DNA of 64,000 nucleotides, taken from NCBI GenBank assembly GCA_029964075.1, contig CM057136.1, forward strand, positions 1,178,001 through 1,242,000, written 5' to 3'. Below are positions 42,989 to 56,400 of this stretch, piece after piece. The stretch is from Patiria pectinifera. Lineage: Eukaryota > Echinodermata > Asteroidea > Valvatida > Asterinidae. How positions within the stretch are numbered: the first letter of the stretch is position 1; each line of letters begins with the position of its first letter. The translations under genes and the position numbers were made by a program. The notes beneath the pieces were generated by a model that had not been told where the DNA came from, ran no database searches, and saw nothing but the letters and a program-made list of their open reading frames with translations.

Positions 42989-43157
42989 AGTCGAATGTTC
43001 AAATTTTGCCTCAGTCGCTGCTTAGTATGGTGTGTACCATTGATTGTGAGGGCCTACTCGACATGATGGCCACACACATAGATATGGAGAACTTTGCCAT
43101 CCATATGTGCAGAAAATCAAAGCCCTGCATGCTCTGTGGTCACACACAATGGATCGA

Positions 43158-43375
43158 TCCAGTAAGCACCGCCCCATGGTATTCTGACCAATCACAGCCG
43201 TGATTGATGTCCGACATGCGTGCACAAAAGTCCGACATGCGTGCACGCGCGTATGATGCGCGCGGCAGGAAAATGCAGTGTGGCATTGAAGAGGAGCACG
43301 TGTTAATTTGCCCACGTGCGCAGTGGGAGGGGCTTACTGGATCGGTCCATTAACGGTGCATTGACCCGGCGACCT
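43158..43375 (-). promoter_or_regulatory. Promoter-like region of glycosyltransferase-like gene, copy 2
   Basis: Counterpart of 26945-27160 upstream of the complete gene copy, with the same CCAAT, GC-box and CACGTG words. Confidence 0.4.
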
Positions 43376-44926
43376 GCCCAGCCCCACTGCATTGACCGGA
43401 CTATACATAAACAGCAGGTCGATCCTCAGAACGAAAGCGATGTCTGATTTGACAAGAAAAGTGCCCCTTGTTCTTCTCAACTAATCAAAACAGTTGTTAC
43501 ATGAATGGAAAGCTTATTGTGTTATCTTTCAGAAACCGTGCGAGGTAATTGTATGCGACCGGGTTCACACGTGTGCTGTTCGAAGAAGTAAACCCGCACC
43601 CTCAAATATCGGGGAAATGTGCCGTGACCTCCATAGGAAACGCGAATTTTTCACTGAGTTACCCGTTTTCAATGAAAAAGTGCACACAATTATTCGCCTT
43701 TAACCATGAATAAATTATATTCATTTGAAAGAGGAAAACCTATATTTTATAATGCGATGCGAGGAAGTAAGTTTAACCAACATACTTTCCACGTATTAAC
43801 GAAAGTTTGCTGAGAGCGCCTAGATACATGTATGAGCCTGTCTTCCCACGTAAACAGAGCTGCACTAGTGACGAGTGAGCAACATGCTCCCTAGTTTGTG
43901 ACGTTCCGACCTCGATTCTGAAACGAGCATTAGGCCTACTCAATCAAGGGGATTTGCATGCCGAATGTTTCTGAACGGAGTTCGTACCGTTCAGTACTTA
44001 TTATAATTTGCCCCCGTTTTTTTTTTTTTTTTACCCTTTGTAGACCATCTGTGTAGACAAGTCTTTCAAATAAGAACCCGAGCCGATGTTGGCATTGCTA
44101 AGCCATTGCATCTCAGACATTGATAAGATAGTCTTAATAATCCCCCCCACAAAAGACAGCATTAGTGACCCGTCGTGTTCTGGCCGCTCCGAAATTCCTC
44201 AAGTTGGTGAGTTTTTTCCCGCATGATGGTACTTACTCGCTTTAGTTACAATGTACATGTATTATTATTTGAATTATTTCGCATCCTCCAGAAGAGGGAG
44301 CTATTGCCGACGAACCACTGTGGCTATATCGAGCACTAGGCATTCCAGGCTGATCAAATTGCCCACCACGTGCCACATGCAGGCCTGCAAAATCCTGAGA
44401 TTTTGGAAGTGGACTACTGAAAACCCTACCATCCCCCAAAAAACAACGACGACGACAACCACAACACTACTAAACAAACTAAACCCCAAACGACACAAGA
44501 GTATAATTCCGTGACCTGGGAGTGGGAGATCATACCATTTTGTCTCCGAATATTTTCAAAGCGAATCCTGATAGCAATGAGTCTTGAGTGGGCTCAGGCA
44601 CTGTCTAAACATGGAGCTATAAGGTCTAAATGTGCCTGCACACCTATGATGTTGGAAGATACATGGGTGTTCGTAATGCAGCAACGGATCATGATGGATA
44701 GCGTGTTTTGCTGTGTTTTCTTTACCTTTCATTGCGTTTACACTGTTTTACACAAACTGTCGCAAGAAGGTTTTTACATACCATTTTTAAAAAGCTATAC
44801 TTCCTATCATTTATGATGAAGCCAAATTTACATGTAAACAGTTCGTAGTTTATTCACATTATAGTTTGTGGGTCACCTTTTTGGAGGGACACCTTATAGT
44901 ATGCAGATAATTATTGACATTCTCGA

Positions 44927-45047
44927 GTGGTGAGTAAAACTACCCTCCCGAGGTGATCCATGAAGCATTCTATTTTTTTCCGAGGCGAAGCCGAGGGAAA
45001 ATAGAATGCTACATGGATCATCGAGGTAGGCTAGTTTTACACCACAA
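44927..45047. repeat. Hairpin around CCGAGGCGAAGCCG, right arm
   Basis: Counterpart of the hairpin at 25344-25470. Confidence 0.65.
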
Positions 45048-45349
45048 GGTAAAACAGTCAACATCAATATTTGTTTTATAACACCTCGCCGACAGATTAA
45101 GCTTGAGCTTAAGCGATTACTGATTAATGTAATCTAAATACAATTAAAATGTACATGTACTTCAATTTGAATACGAAATTAGTTGAAAATGTACTTGCAC
45201 TTTTCTGAACTACCCCTTCACGAAATGTTTGAACCCAATTCTGTAGCGACTAGCGAAGCGCTTTTTACACGCACACCCGTATGCATAGTACATTTTTTAG
45301 CCAACATTTTGGACCGAGGCTGATGGCCTATAAGTGGCAAAAATCGGCC

Positions 45350-47462
45350 GTAAAATGAGAACCAAAGAAATAACAAGGGAGGCCCTTATCAAAATGCTTA
45401 CATTTTCAATGGCATCGGTATACTTGCACAAGTAAACACCCCATGGAATTATTCCATCTGGCTTGCTGGCGTTTTCCAACGATTAACTGAATTTTGGAAA
45501 TAAAAGTGTTCTACAGACACACTGACAATATATTTCTTGCAGATTCTGCATACATATACATGTACACATGTACTACGACAACTACCCCCCCCCCCCCAAA
45601 AAAAAGGACACAACCATCATCAATTCTTGCATTTTATTTAACTAAGGATCTTCGCAAATCTTGTGCATACAGAATATGAGTAGACATTAGTCTCGTTGTC
45701 TATGGCAATGTAAGTACAGCTTTATTCGTTTGTGCAAACGTTTTAAAGTTTTAGTGATGTTCGTGTACATGTATTTAAGATGATTACAATAAAACTGCAT
45801 GCCGAGTACTTTTGCCTGACTGAATATTCGAGTACATAAGCTTAAGCTTTTTTGGTATATAGCTGGCAAATATTGAGCAGTAATATTATAGACGACAAAC
45901 GTTAAAAATAAAACGAATAAAAGGCAGTTTTCATTATCTACACACTGGCAAATCTACACTTTTAAAAATTCACATATTAACAAAAACTATCCGGTACAGA
46001 TTATGATGGTTTTCGTTTTCTTAAAAAAAAAATCTTGTCCTTTGCTTGATACGAAAGCCTCTTTGATTAAAGATGGCAGTGATAGTGTGATCCCTGACCT
46101 TGTACATGTATTGCAGTCATTCAGGGTGATTAAAAAAAAGAAGCGGAAAAAAGCAGAATACAAGCCCCCAAAATTATATTTCATATTTAAAAAAAACCAT
46201 GTAGCATCAAACATAATAATAACTGGAAAGCCAATTTGATAAGCTACTTTTAGATGAAAACCATACTGAAATTGCTCAATCCGTTCGAAGAATATCACCA
46301 TTTCAACACAATGACACGAAAACATCTTTCGTCCAAAAATGCGATTTCAAGAATCGCCTTCACAATCTTCCAACATCACTGGCGATAAAACCTCAGTTTA
46401 AAAGATATAGTTTTGGGGATTTGGGTTCCGCTGTTTTTGACTCACCCTGTATGTAAACCAGTTTTTTCCTCTCTTTAAAGAATATGAAAACTGGTAATTC
46501 AACTTTCTTTTCGGCATTAGGTGTCCTAGCATAAGCGTAACCGCTTCAGAAGGGTGCTCTTGCATTATTGAAATCGCACTATTATCTTCCATTTTGAATA
46601 AAAACTTCAATCCAGCAATTTCCATAATAATCGCACAATTGCTGTTTGAAACTGGCCTATAATCAGATATCAAAAATTCATAACTAAGGAACAAAACCCG
46701 CCTGCACCTACAAATCTACATCTTTCAAATATTTTCGAAATTGTTAGAATGTTTTTCCTACAAAATTAGAATCACACAACTACTAGTTAATCATTTGTTT
46801 ATATAAAGAACTTTTCGTCAAAATTAATGAATGTTGACAATTCCAAAATAACAGAGTACAGTGATCAGTACCAGTGAGGCCGAATAAAAACAAAACAAGA
46901 AGGCTTTTTTGAAAAAATAAAGGACGTGTGAGTTTTTCCCCCAAGATGGCCGATTTTCCAAGATGGCGGATGGCTTCTTCAATTTTCTCAACTGATACAA
47001 AATTGTGTCCAAAAGAAGCCAAAACCCTTTTTACATAGCTGCAATTTTGTTGGAAACAAATAAAAAGACAAAATATTGACAATGTATGGAAAAAAAAGAT
47101 TGCAAATGTATGAATAAAAACAAAAAAGGAGTCAGCCTGAGAAAAAAGGAGCGGGGGGGGGGGGGGCAAGAAATTGTTTTGTTTTTTTCAATTGGCCTTA
47201 CATGTACAATGTATAGTAAAAAAAGGCAGGTTTTTTTTTAAAAGTCAGTTTCCCTTTGTGGTTCATTTTTACCGTTCTTATTTTTTTCTAACAGGCCTGG
47301 ATTTTGTTTTGACCATCAGCAACATAATTTGGTTCCTACTTAAATTCCTATTCTATACAGTTGGCACACTTATCGACGGACTAAAAAGGTAGCACCATTA
47401 TCACGAGTTGCATAGAAATGTAGAAAAGTCTTGACTCAGCCTCCTTCGAAGTCCGTCTTTGT
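45350..47462 (-). other. SPARC 3' region, copy 2 (UTR and intergenic; empty site of foldback)
   Basis: Counterpart of 16465-18580. Its left end joins directly to the sequence that follows the foldback in the other arm, with TTTTAC where the other arm has duplicated TTTTCC. Confidence 0.6.
46122..46449. mobile_element. MITE with CAGGGTGA inverted termini, right arm
   Basis: Counterpart of 17481-17808. Confidence 0.6.
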
Positions 47463-47479
47463 CTAGTACAGGATCTCCT
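47463..47479 (-). CDS. SPARC: SPARC copy 2, coding exon 6
   Basis: Terminal EEILY and TAG codon, same 17-base coding part as copy 1, preceded by a TTGCAG acceptor. Confidence 0.85.
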
Positions 47480-50400
47480 CTGCAATGAAATTACAATCAA
47501 ATCAGAAAATTAACATCTATTCATTAGGGAATTACCATCCATTTATTAGGGAATGCAGAAAGGACCTACACGTAATCTTTGTGTACTTACGTTATAGTTT
47601 TAACTCTGTGGTGTGTTACAGTACATGTACAGTCCACTCTCATTACTACAAACTCTGTTAATACAAATTCTGGTTATAGCAAACATAAAGCATTGTACTG
47701 ACATTGTCAGTACATTTTAAAATAATTTTAAATTACTCTGTCATTTTGTCTTCATACTTCGCAAGTTTCCTCTTAAGACAAAACTTCAAAAGAATCGTGG
47801 GTGTCCCTTCAGCCCTGGTTGAAATTTTGACCCAGAATTTCTGAGGCAAAGATCAGACCCAGGCCAACTCCAATAGTATTTGCAATGTCACATGTAGTAC
47901 GTTAATGGTATTATATTGTGAGTATACAACATTAAAGTAGCTGCTGTTATCAGAAGGCCATCAATCATCCTGTCACTCACTAGGCCAAGTCTTGATATGA
48001 AGCTGGGGAAACTAGTGGTTTCTCATCCTTTTTAGCTAAATATATGTAGCCTCAGACTGTTGTGGTGGTGGGGGATAGCCAGGCAAAAAAACACGGAGAT
48101 ATATCTCTACTTTTCTCGCACAGGTACTGGCTAAATACAGCGTAATCTGGGCATGTCAAACACTTTTGTTTGGCTTGAAATGTTTTCTTGAGAGAAGAGG
48201 GCCTCTATCCATCTGCATGTATTTAGACACTTTGAGAAGTGATTATGTTCACCAAAACGCCTACTAAAGGGATTGTGTTAGACCGTAACACCTGTGCACC
48301 AACATACTGAAAAGTACATGTACTATGGTGGATTACAGCTAAAATGAAACGATTACTCTTTCGATTGCTCGATTGCAACTTTTTCTGCTCACCAGCTATG
48401 CATAGTAAGCCACATTTCTGAGCGAATGAGAGGGCGGTACCAATGTGATTTTCTGGGTACAGATAGTATGAACATTATCGAAACCATGCACTCACTTCAC
48501 TACAATCTTAAATTTAAAGGCACACTTTTTAAAACCACCTTTTTAAGTTCAATGATTTTTTTCTGAGTGATATTGTTTAAGACAGAAGGGGTTCACACAG
48601 TGTTACACATAATAATGAATGTTTATGAGTGCAATGGTAAGAATAATTGCATGAGGTGACAAGTGGAGTTGATTGGAACATACCATCTGTCACCGAATGA
48701 AATGATTCTTTCCATTGCACGAATGCGAAACATTCATGATTTGTTTTATACAACCCCTGAATAAATCCTCGTCAGCTGATTAGAGCCATTGATTGGGATG
48801 AATAATACAATGACATGCCATCAACGACCCGTCAATCAGAAGACAGGGATTCATTTAGACATTGCGTAATGGTACTATCGCTATCTTCAAATTTGAGCAA
48901 GGATTTTCTCATTAAATCGATAGGTATAGTTCCAAGCTTACCAATGTTCTTATGTGCCTTAACCGTAACCTTCCAAAATCCTCTTTGTAAAATGGAAAAA
49001 TGGAGGATTTTGCAGGATCGAGGTTACATGGAAAAAATGTGAGGCTGATTTTGGAGGATGCACTGCGTGAAGGTCTTCGGCTGGACCTTGTGTTGTTTAT
49101 GCTCAGCCGTGCATAAGTTTAGGCCTGGATTATGCTTGAAATCCTCTGCACTGCTCCAGGATGACACTGGCTCTGCCTCAACATATTGACAGTGATTGCT
49201 TGAGGATTTTACAGGATTGAGGCAGTGGTCACCCCTCCAAGGACCACATTCAAGATATAACAGAGGATTTTGGAGGTTTGTGGCTGTATGCAGTTCTTAC
49301 ATACACGCAGTTGGAGAATTATGCAGGATTGAGGTTGCATCCTAGTAAAAATGCCTAGAGAGTTTAAGGTTAATCCAGGACCTACCCTCATTCAGTCCCA
49401 TGCAGGTACCCCACTCAACGATAGAGATCAAGTCATCGTCATTGGTATCGCAGCTTGCGATGAATGCATCAGTGCAAGGTTCCATGGGAAGAAGCTGGGC
49501 ACGCATTGGCATCAACTCGGACTCGCTTAGGTGACTGCGGAAAAACAATGAGCAATCGTTACAATCAACGATTCAATAGGAAGCAAACGTCATGTGGTGA
49601 TACTCATTACTGTAACAATTTGTAACTCGTTATTGCCAAGAGTTATTGTAACTACTTAATGCAACTAACAGTTATTTTTAACTGGTTAAATATAAACTTC
49701 AATGATGTCCTACTTCAATGAATAATCCATTATAATCACCATCTCCAATAGGAATGATACATCATGTGGAGATAAGTACTAATAAGTGTAATTAAGTGGT
49801 TATTTTTTAACCAGTTCAAATTTATGCTATTAGTTTTGCAACACAATTTGGGAATGTTTACAGTTGCATACCCTGTGCTTTTAAGAAAAATGGATATCTA
49901 GTTTATCAGAACAAATTTTCAATTTTCATGTTTTGTTTTAAGGAAAAACTGCTACCGATCTTGGGTGTCCTTGAACCTTTGAGAATAGTCTGGTTCCCTG
50001 ACCCCATTGTCCTTTGAACTTCAAATATGGGGTCCGTTAACTAGCGGTGAATCTTCAAGGCATAACACGGAGATCCGTTTAATGTATGCAAATTATATGC
50101 ATGACATCAATAGGTCTGCATCCCGCCTCCTGAATTCAAGATCACAACAGCAATGTTTGCCCGCAACCAGCCTATTGCAAAATGGCAATAGTCTACTTTG
50201 AGAAAGAGCTTTCATGTTGTTTACAAATGAACCAGCCTTGCAAGAGCAGACTTATTGGCAGCCAATAAATGAAATTTTGTGTAGAAATATTTAATATTAA
50301 CTACACGTTGGATTTTTTGTTCGATGAATCATTCAAAAGTGAATAACTTTTATATTGCTAGGAAAATAGTGTAGCGGTACTGCCTCGGACGACTGCCCCG

Positions 50401-53400
50401 GCGAGTAGCGGCGAACGGCCTAGCCTCTACGGTCGGGTACGCAGATCCGTTTCGGCGGAGACTACCAAATGATCACCCTTACACGCACTCTCGCTCACAC
50501 AACCCAAGCGGACTAACCAGGGGGACTGGGGAAGGAGGGGGACCTGACACCAGATATGTGTTTCGGAAGATTATTTTATTCATCTACCCAGGCGCCTCGC
50601 CTACGTGATCTTATACTCAATCACTTCCCTTACAAACTCATAGATTACATAATTATCTGGATTATGATGCAGGAATCATTAATCAATTACACTCACACAA
50701 AGTACGAGGCTCCCTCCACTGCGACTATAGGTGATTGGTGATTGGTTAATTGTGGGAGATTAGAACAGTGCAACTTTTCCGGAGACCGCGCACGGGTTCC
50801 GGCCACAGCAGAAAGAGGGCGAAGCTGAGCGCATGGCCGCTTATATACACTGGCGCTAATTGGCTGGTGCCCCCATAAACCTGGGTGAGTGCACGCGCAC
50901 CCCGCTGGCTACCAGTAAAGAACTAAAGTGCGCCCTCTATAAAATGCATTGCGCTACAATAGCAATTGTGTACACACTCATCTCAAACATTCATATGACA
51001 AACTCACGTATATTGGAATATCTAATGAAAGTCTTATATGAAACCATCAACTTTTTAGGCTTTACACTCTTAACTGCATTACACACCACGGGAAAAAAAT
51101 TCTGAACTTAGAAACCACGAAAATAACGGCAAAGTTTTGCTGTCACTTACAAATCGTTGGGCGCAATGTCCATGTTGAAAAACTTCCAGTGCAGTGGGCG
51201 TCGCCATGGCTTAGTCTCTGCTTCAGCCAGTTTCTCAAACTCGCGTTCTTCTGCGTCCAAGCCTCCTTGCTCCTCAGTCAGACCAGACAGCTCCTTCATG
51301 ACTTCCAAAAACCAGGTACGCATGCGCTGAGGGAAAGTAGCTAGATCAGCTGGGTTGCACTGTTCCATAACTGCGGCAAGATTAGAAAATATCACCACTG
51401 TTAAAACAAGTATTACGCAGAGTCAGTGGTGACTCCAGGTTTTGATAAAAAGGGGGTGGGGGAGGGGGGCTTGAACCCCAGGTTCTTTTAAAGAGCAGGG
51501 TAGTTGTAGTCACACCTTATAGAGACTTAATTATGGGCAATGAATCGAGATTTTGGATTAAAGGGAAACCAAATTTTAGGTTTTCTCCATTTACAGACAA
51601 GAGTAGACTTGTATGACTCGTGACTTGGACTCGAGTCCCATTTTCCGCGACTCGGACTTGAGTCATGATGACAAATGACTGGAACTTGACCCTGAGGACT
51701 TGACCTGCATGACTCGGGACTTGACAAAAAAAATCCCAAAATCACTTATTTTTTCCCAACAGTATAATAATAAATTATTTGAACACGATCATCTTCTGAG
51801 CAAGTGATACACTCTGTGCAATATGCAGAAAAACGCAGCTAACAACTGTGCATACACAGTGCGTGCGGTTGGCTCGTTTTGGGAAATCAGTGTACCGGTA
51901 TTAAAACATGTGTGACCTGTCGTGTTTTACAACAGACTGGTCACGGTAACATTTCTAATATAATCATAAGCATAGTACACAGGCTGTACAATATGATGAG
52001 CCATTATTTTGATAACATAATTAGCGCCCTCTGTAGTTACAGAAACTTTTTATAGAAACGCCCTCGCTTGGTTCCTTAACTTTCCTGCAATCACATTCTA
52101 GCATAACTAGCTGCATTGGCCAGGAACATTCCAACATACCTTGCATTCCAGAATATTGTTAACACTTTCTGAGCTGCATTGCGTGCTGCATAACTTCGCT
52201 TTCGTGTAATGACAATTTCCCCTTCGTTTGGTGGTGGCACGACCGTTGTTTAGCCTAGGCGACTTGCAACTGTATACCCATTTGACTGTCGGTTTTTTTT
52301 TTGTATATATATTCGAGAGAGCCACAACTGTATATTTTGCATCTTCATCCGAATAAAGTATCATCAATTAATCAAATCTAGTCATCTCTCCGTGTCCACT
52401 CGCTTCACATCAATATTTATAAACTATAAGTAACCTTCGGCCACATGAGGAGTTCCCTGCCAATCCAATTCAATAACTCTTCCCTTGGCTATACATGTAC
52501 CCTGCGTTCACACTTGATATGGTGTACATGTATGCAAGCTTGATAGTGTTTGGTACCAGACTATCCTTTCCAGACACTGGTGCCTTACCTTATTACCTCT
52601 GCCAAGGAATTATCATCGGCATTAGTTTATTTGTTGGTTAGTTGGTTTGTTTGACTGTGAACAGGATTACTCCAAAAAGTTATGGACGGATTTTCATGAA
52701 ATATTGTTTACGGGTGGTCCTTGGTACAAGAACAATGTAGCAATCGATTTGATTTTTTTTTGCAGTGATCCGGATATGGGTCTGGATGCAGGTTTGAGGT
52801 TTAGCAGTTCCTGAACATTTACTTCCAATGTACAGGACGAGTAAAAAATAAAACGCATCGCAAATGGCAGGACCAATATTTGAATGAAGTAAGCCTACCG
52901 TTAGCACTTTCAAAATCCGGGATATGAAAACCCAGTCCTTAACCCTAACCCCATCCTGAATCTCCCAAAATCCACCAATTTTGTTATGCAAATAAAATGG
53001 TGGTGTCCTGAGTCCATCAGAATCCACCAGTGAATCCATCAGAGTCCACCAGTGTAGTACATATACCTCGTACACACCAAACATATAGCTAACTGAAGAG
53101 ATCCTGAATCCATCAAAGTCCCCCTACTGCTCAATATGGACACACATGATGAAGGTATCCTGAATCCATCAAAATCCTGCAGTAATGTTAGGCTTAATGT
53201 CCTGAATCCATCAAAATCCCCAAACTTTTTCAATATGGAGGTATCCTGAATCCGCCGAAATCCACCAAAACAGGGGTGTGGATTTTGATGGATTCAGGTA
53301 CGTTAGGGTTAAGCTTTCTGTTTAGTACAAGAATCATTCAGATCACTCAAATACTTCTCAAGTTGCAGCATTTTGAACACAAACACTGTTATAAAAGTTC

Positions 53401-56400
53401 TATCCATGGATCACAAAAAAAAGTAAGTATTCTTTCAACAAAATGGAAACAATTCACATAGGGATGTATGTGAATTGTTTTCATTTTGCTGAAAGTTTTT
53501 TTTTAAATCATACACCCTGTATAAATTATTTGTGAAGGTGACTCATGACTCGGACTCAGGAGACGTGACGAGTACGAGTACGGGCAACTGTTTTCTTGTG
53601 AGTACGAGTTCGGAAAAAAGTACTTGAGTACGCGTACTACTTTGTTCCCCCATGTTGGTGTTATTAAAGTGCCCCCTTCAAATATTGTATTGAAAACATA
53701 TACTGAGGGTTTCTTACTTTTACAGGGGCCAAAATAGTCCAGGTGTTCAGCATCCATCTCCCGAGGGCTGACACACCGGAGCCTGTACAGCTCACACTGA
53801 CTGCGGTAAGTCACATTGCCAGTGCTGCAGACTTGAATGAATGGGTCGCCGTCTTCTTCAATGCAGAATGCCACGCAGTCGCAGTACGGCGCACCGTCCC
53901 TGTCTATGTAGCAGGTTTCACCAGGAGGGCACGGCAAGGTGTTGCACTTGTCTGTGGAGGCAAGGAGGAAATACATGAAATATGTAATATTCTTAAGAGA
54001 ACAGCGAGATGTGAACCGGTTGTTATGCATGAAATTTGTTCGGAGGAAAAAAGAAAAGAAACTTGTTTAAGAGAACGGGAGAGAGTACCGGTATATATAA
54101 GGCCAAAAACAAAGTCTCCGGTTTCTGGTATGCGCGCGCGTCGCCGTAGCCATGCGCGTCGGCAAAATGAAAAAGTTTTTTTTCCAATGAAAGATGATGT
54201 CTCAAAACCGCCAAACTCACTGGTTTGACTGGAATCCTGCTGCTGCAAAATTTTAATGTGTTTTTAGATGGGGTTATGATCGAGAATAAGCTTTATATGG
54301 CCTCTCTGGACTCGCATATATATTTGCACTAAGTTTAGTCGGGCACCATTTGCAGTCATCAGCATACATTTGAAGCGAAAAAAAAACAGGTAAAAAAAAA
54401 AAAGCCGCGTCGCCGCACCACTTTTTGGGCAAGCTCCATACCAGAAACCGGAGACTTTTTTGGGGGGCCTAAATAACCTATTCTATTTTTTTTGGGAGGA
54501 CAATTTTTTGGGGGAGGAGGTACATGTCATTATGTGCCATCTTTGCAAATTGTAGTGTTTATTTTAACACAAAATATTTCTATTTAGACTGTCTGAAACC
54601 GTCTGGAGATGGCTTTTATTTCGTTTAAAAAGATCTGCATGAAATGTCAGGCCATTTTAAAGTTATTGTCCAGTAACTTTCGACTGATCCCGTTAGCTTG
54701 GTGGTCGAGTGGTAGGACATCTGCAATAGAAAGCAGGAGGTCGTGGGTTCGAGTCCAACCGGAGTGATTTTTTCCCAACTTTCACTCGGGAGGTAACACA
54801 CTGAGTATACAGTGTTTATACGTCGGTGAAGGGCAAAACCTAATTTGAGTTACATCACCCTGACGCAAAATTCCATCTTATGGACTTTCATTCAGTTATT
54901 TTTTATCCAAAGCAAATAACTTTGAATTGCTAAAAAAAAGTGATTTAACAAAAACAAATTTATTGCTTTATGTGGAAAATAGCACAGGAGATTAAATTTT
55001 AGTCTATATCTTTGCCTTAAAGGGAATATACAAAATTTGCAAACATCGAAAATTAAAACTACCAAGTTTTTACGAAATACCTTACTAGTATGTTGGTAAA
55101 TGACAGTCTCAAGCATCTTGTAAAATTATGGCACCTGGTGTGAAAACATTTTTAAGAAAATGGTATTTTTGTAAACATTTCCAACTATTTTTCAACTACT
55201 GCTCCAAATTTACGATTTTGTTCAGTCCAAATTTTGTTTGCTATTGGTTACATGTTCATGAACGGGTGCAGGCCAGCTAGACTGGTTCCCTTGCCTTACA
55301 ATTTTCCACCATAAATTGATCCATTTTATCTTTTGTGGAGTCAGGGAACCAGACAACTTGAACATTTTTGTTTTTCTTGGTTTTTCCAACCTTTTCGAAC
55401 ACCAAACTTCAAAAATGTCAGTGTAACAATATTTGATCTATTATACTAACCTCTCAAATAGTTCATTTCTGAAAATTACAGCAAAAGCCAATGATGGACA
55501 TTCCCTTTAACCCTACCAGTAACTCCCTAGGCATTTTTGTTAGGATGCAACCTCAATCCTGCAAAATCATCCAACTGCCTCCATGTAAAAATTGCACAGC
55601 CGCAACCCTGCAAAAGCCTCTGTATTTCTTGAATGTGGTCCTTGAAGAGGTGACCACTGCCTCAATCTCGCACAATCCACCAGCAATCACTGTCAATGTA
55701 TTGAGGCAGAGCCAGTGACATCCTCCAGGGAGCAGTGCAGAGGATTTCAAGTTTAGGCCTTTTGGGCTTAATTTATGCACGGCTGATCATAAACAACACA
55801 AGGTTTGTCCCAAGACCTTAACACAGCGCATCCTCCGAAATCAGCCACACATTTTTGCCAAAGCCTCAATGCTGCAAAATCCTCCATTTTGCAAAGAGGA
55901 TTTGGGAAGGTTAGGGTTATACTAACGGCAATGGTGGAGGCCTGTACAGTATAAGAGCCATGTTGCAATCACAAGTTCATCACAGGAGTCTCATCACAAG
56001 TCGAGTCACAAGTAATAATAATAATAATTTGGGAGGCTAATCATCCTTACTCGCAGCTGGTATGCTGAATTGCGAAGGACGCGGCTACAACGTGGTCGGG
56101 CCGCTGGCACTAAAGGTGCCTATGGCTGCCGGCCACATCGACCCACATATGACCACGGAGCACAGCCTGAGATCGAAAGTGTTTGATTTTTCCGGAGGGA
56201 AGAAAACTGAAGGGCCTGGAGAAAAACCCTCGTGGCACAGGAGAGAACCAACGCACAACTCTACTCACATGCCATCCGCGGCCAGGATTCGAACCGTGGT
56301 CACCTTGGTGAGAGGCGAGCGCTTTACGCACAAGCCACCCATGCCATAAAGTAACAGGGGACTGAACGATGATAAAGGAATTTCTTTGTTGCAGCTCATT

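Larger units (their letters stand above)
42989..45349 (-). other. Intergenic / 5' flank of glycosyltransferase-like gene, copy 2
   Basis: Counterpart of 25041-27312. Contains the hairpin at 44927-45047 and the promoter-like block at 43158-43375. About 70 private bases near 44230-44290 compared with the left arm. No further gene seen. Confidence 0.5.
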
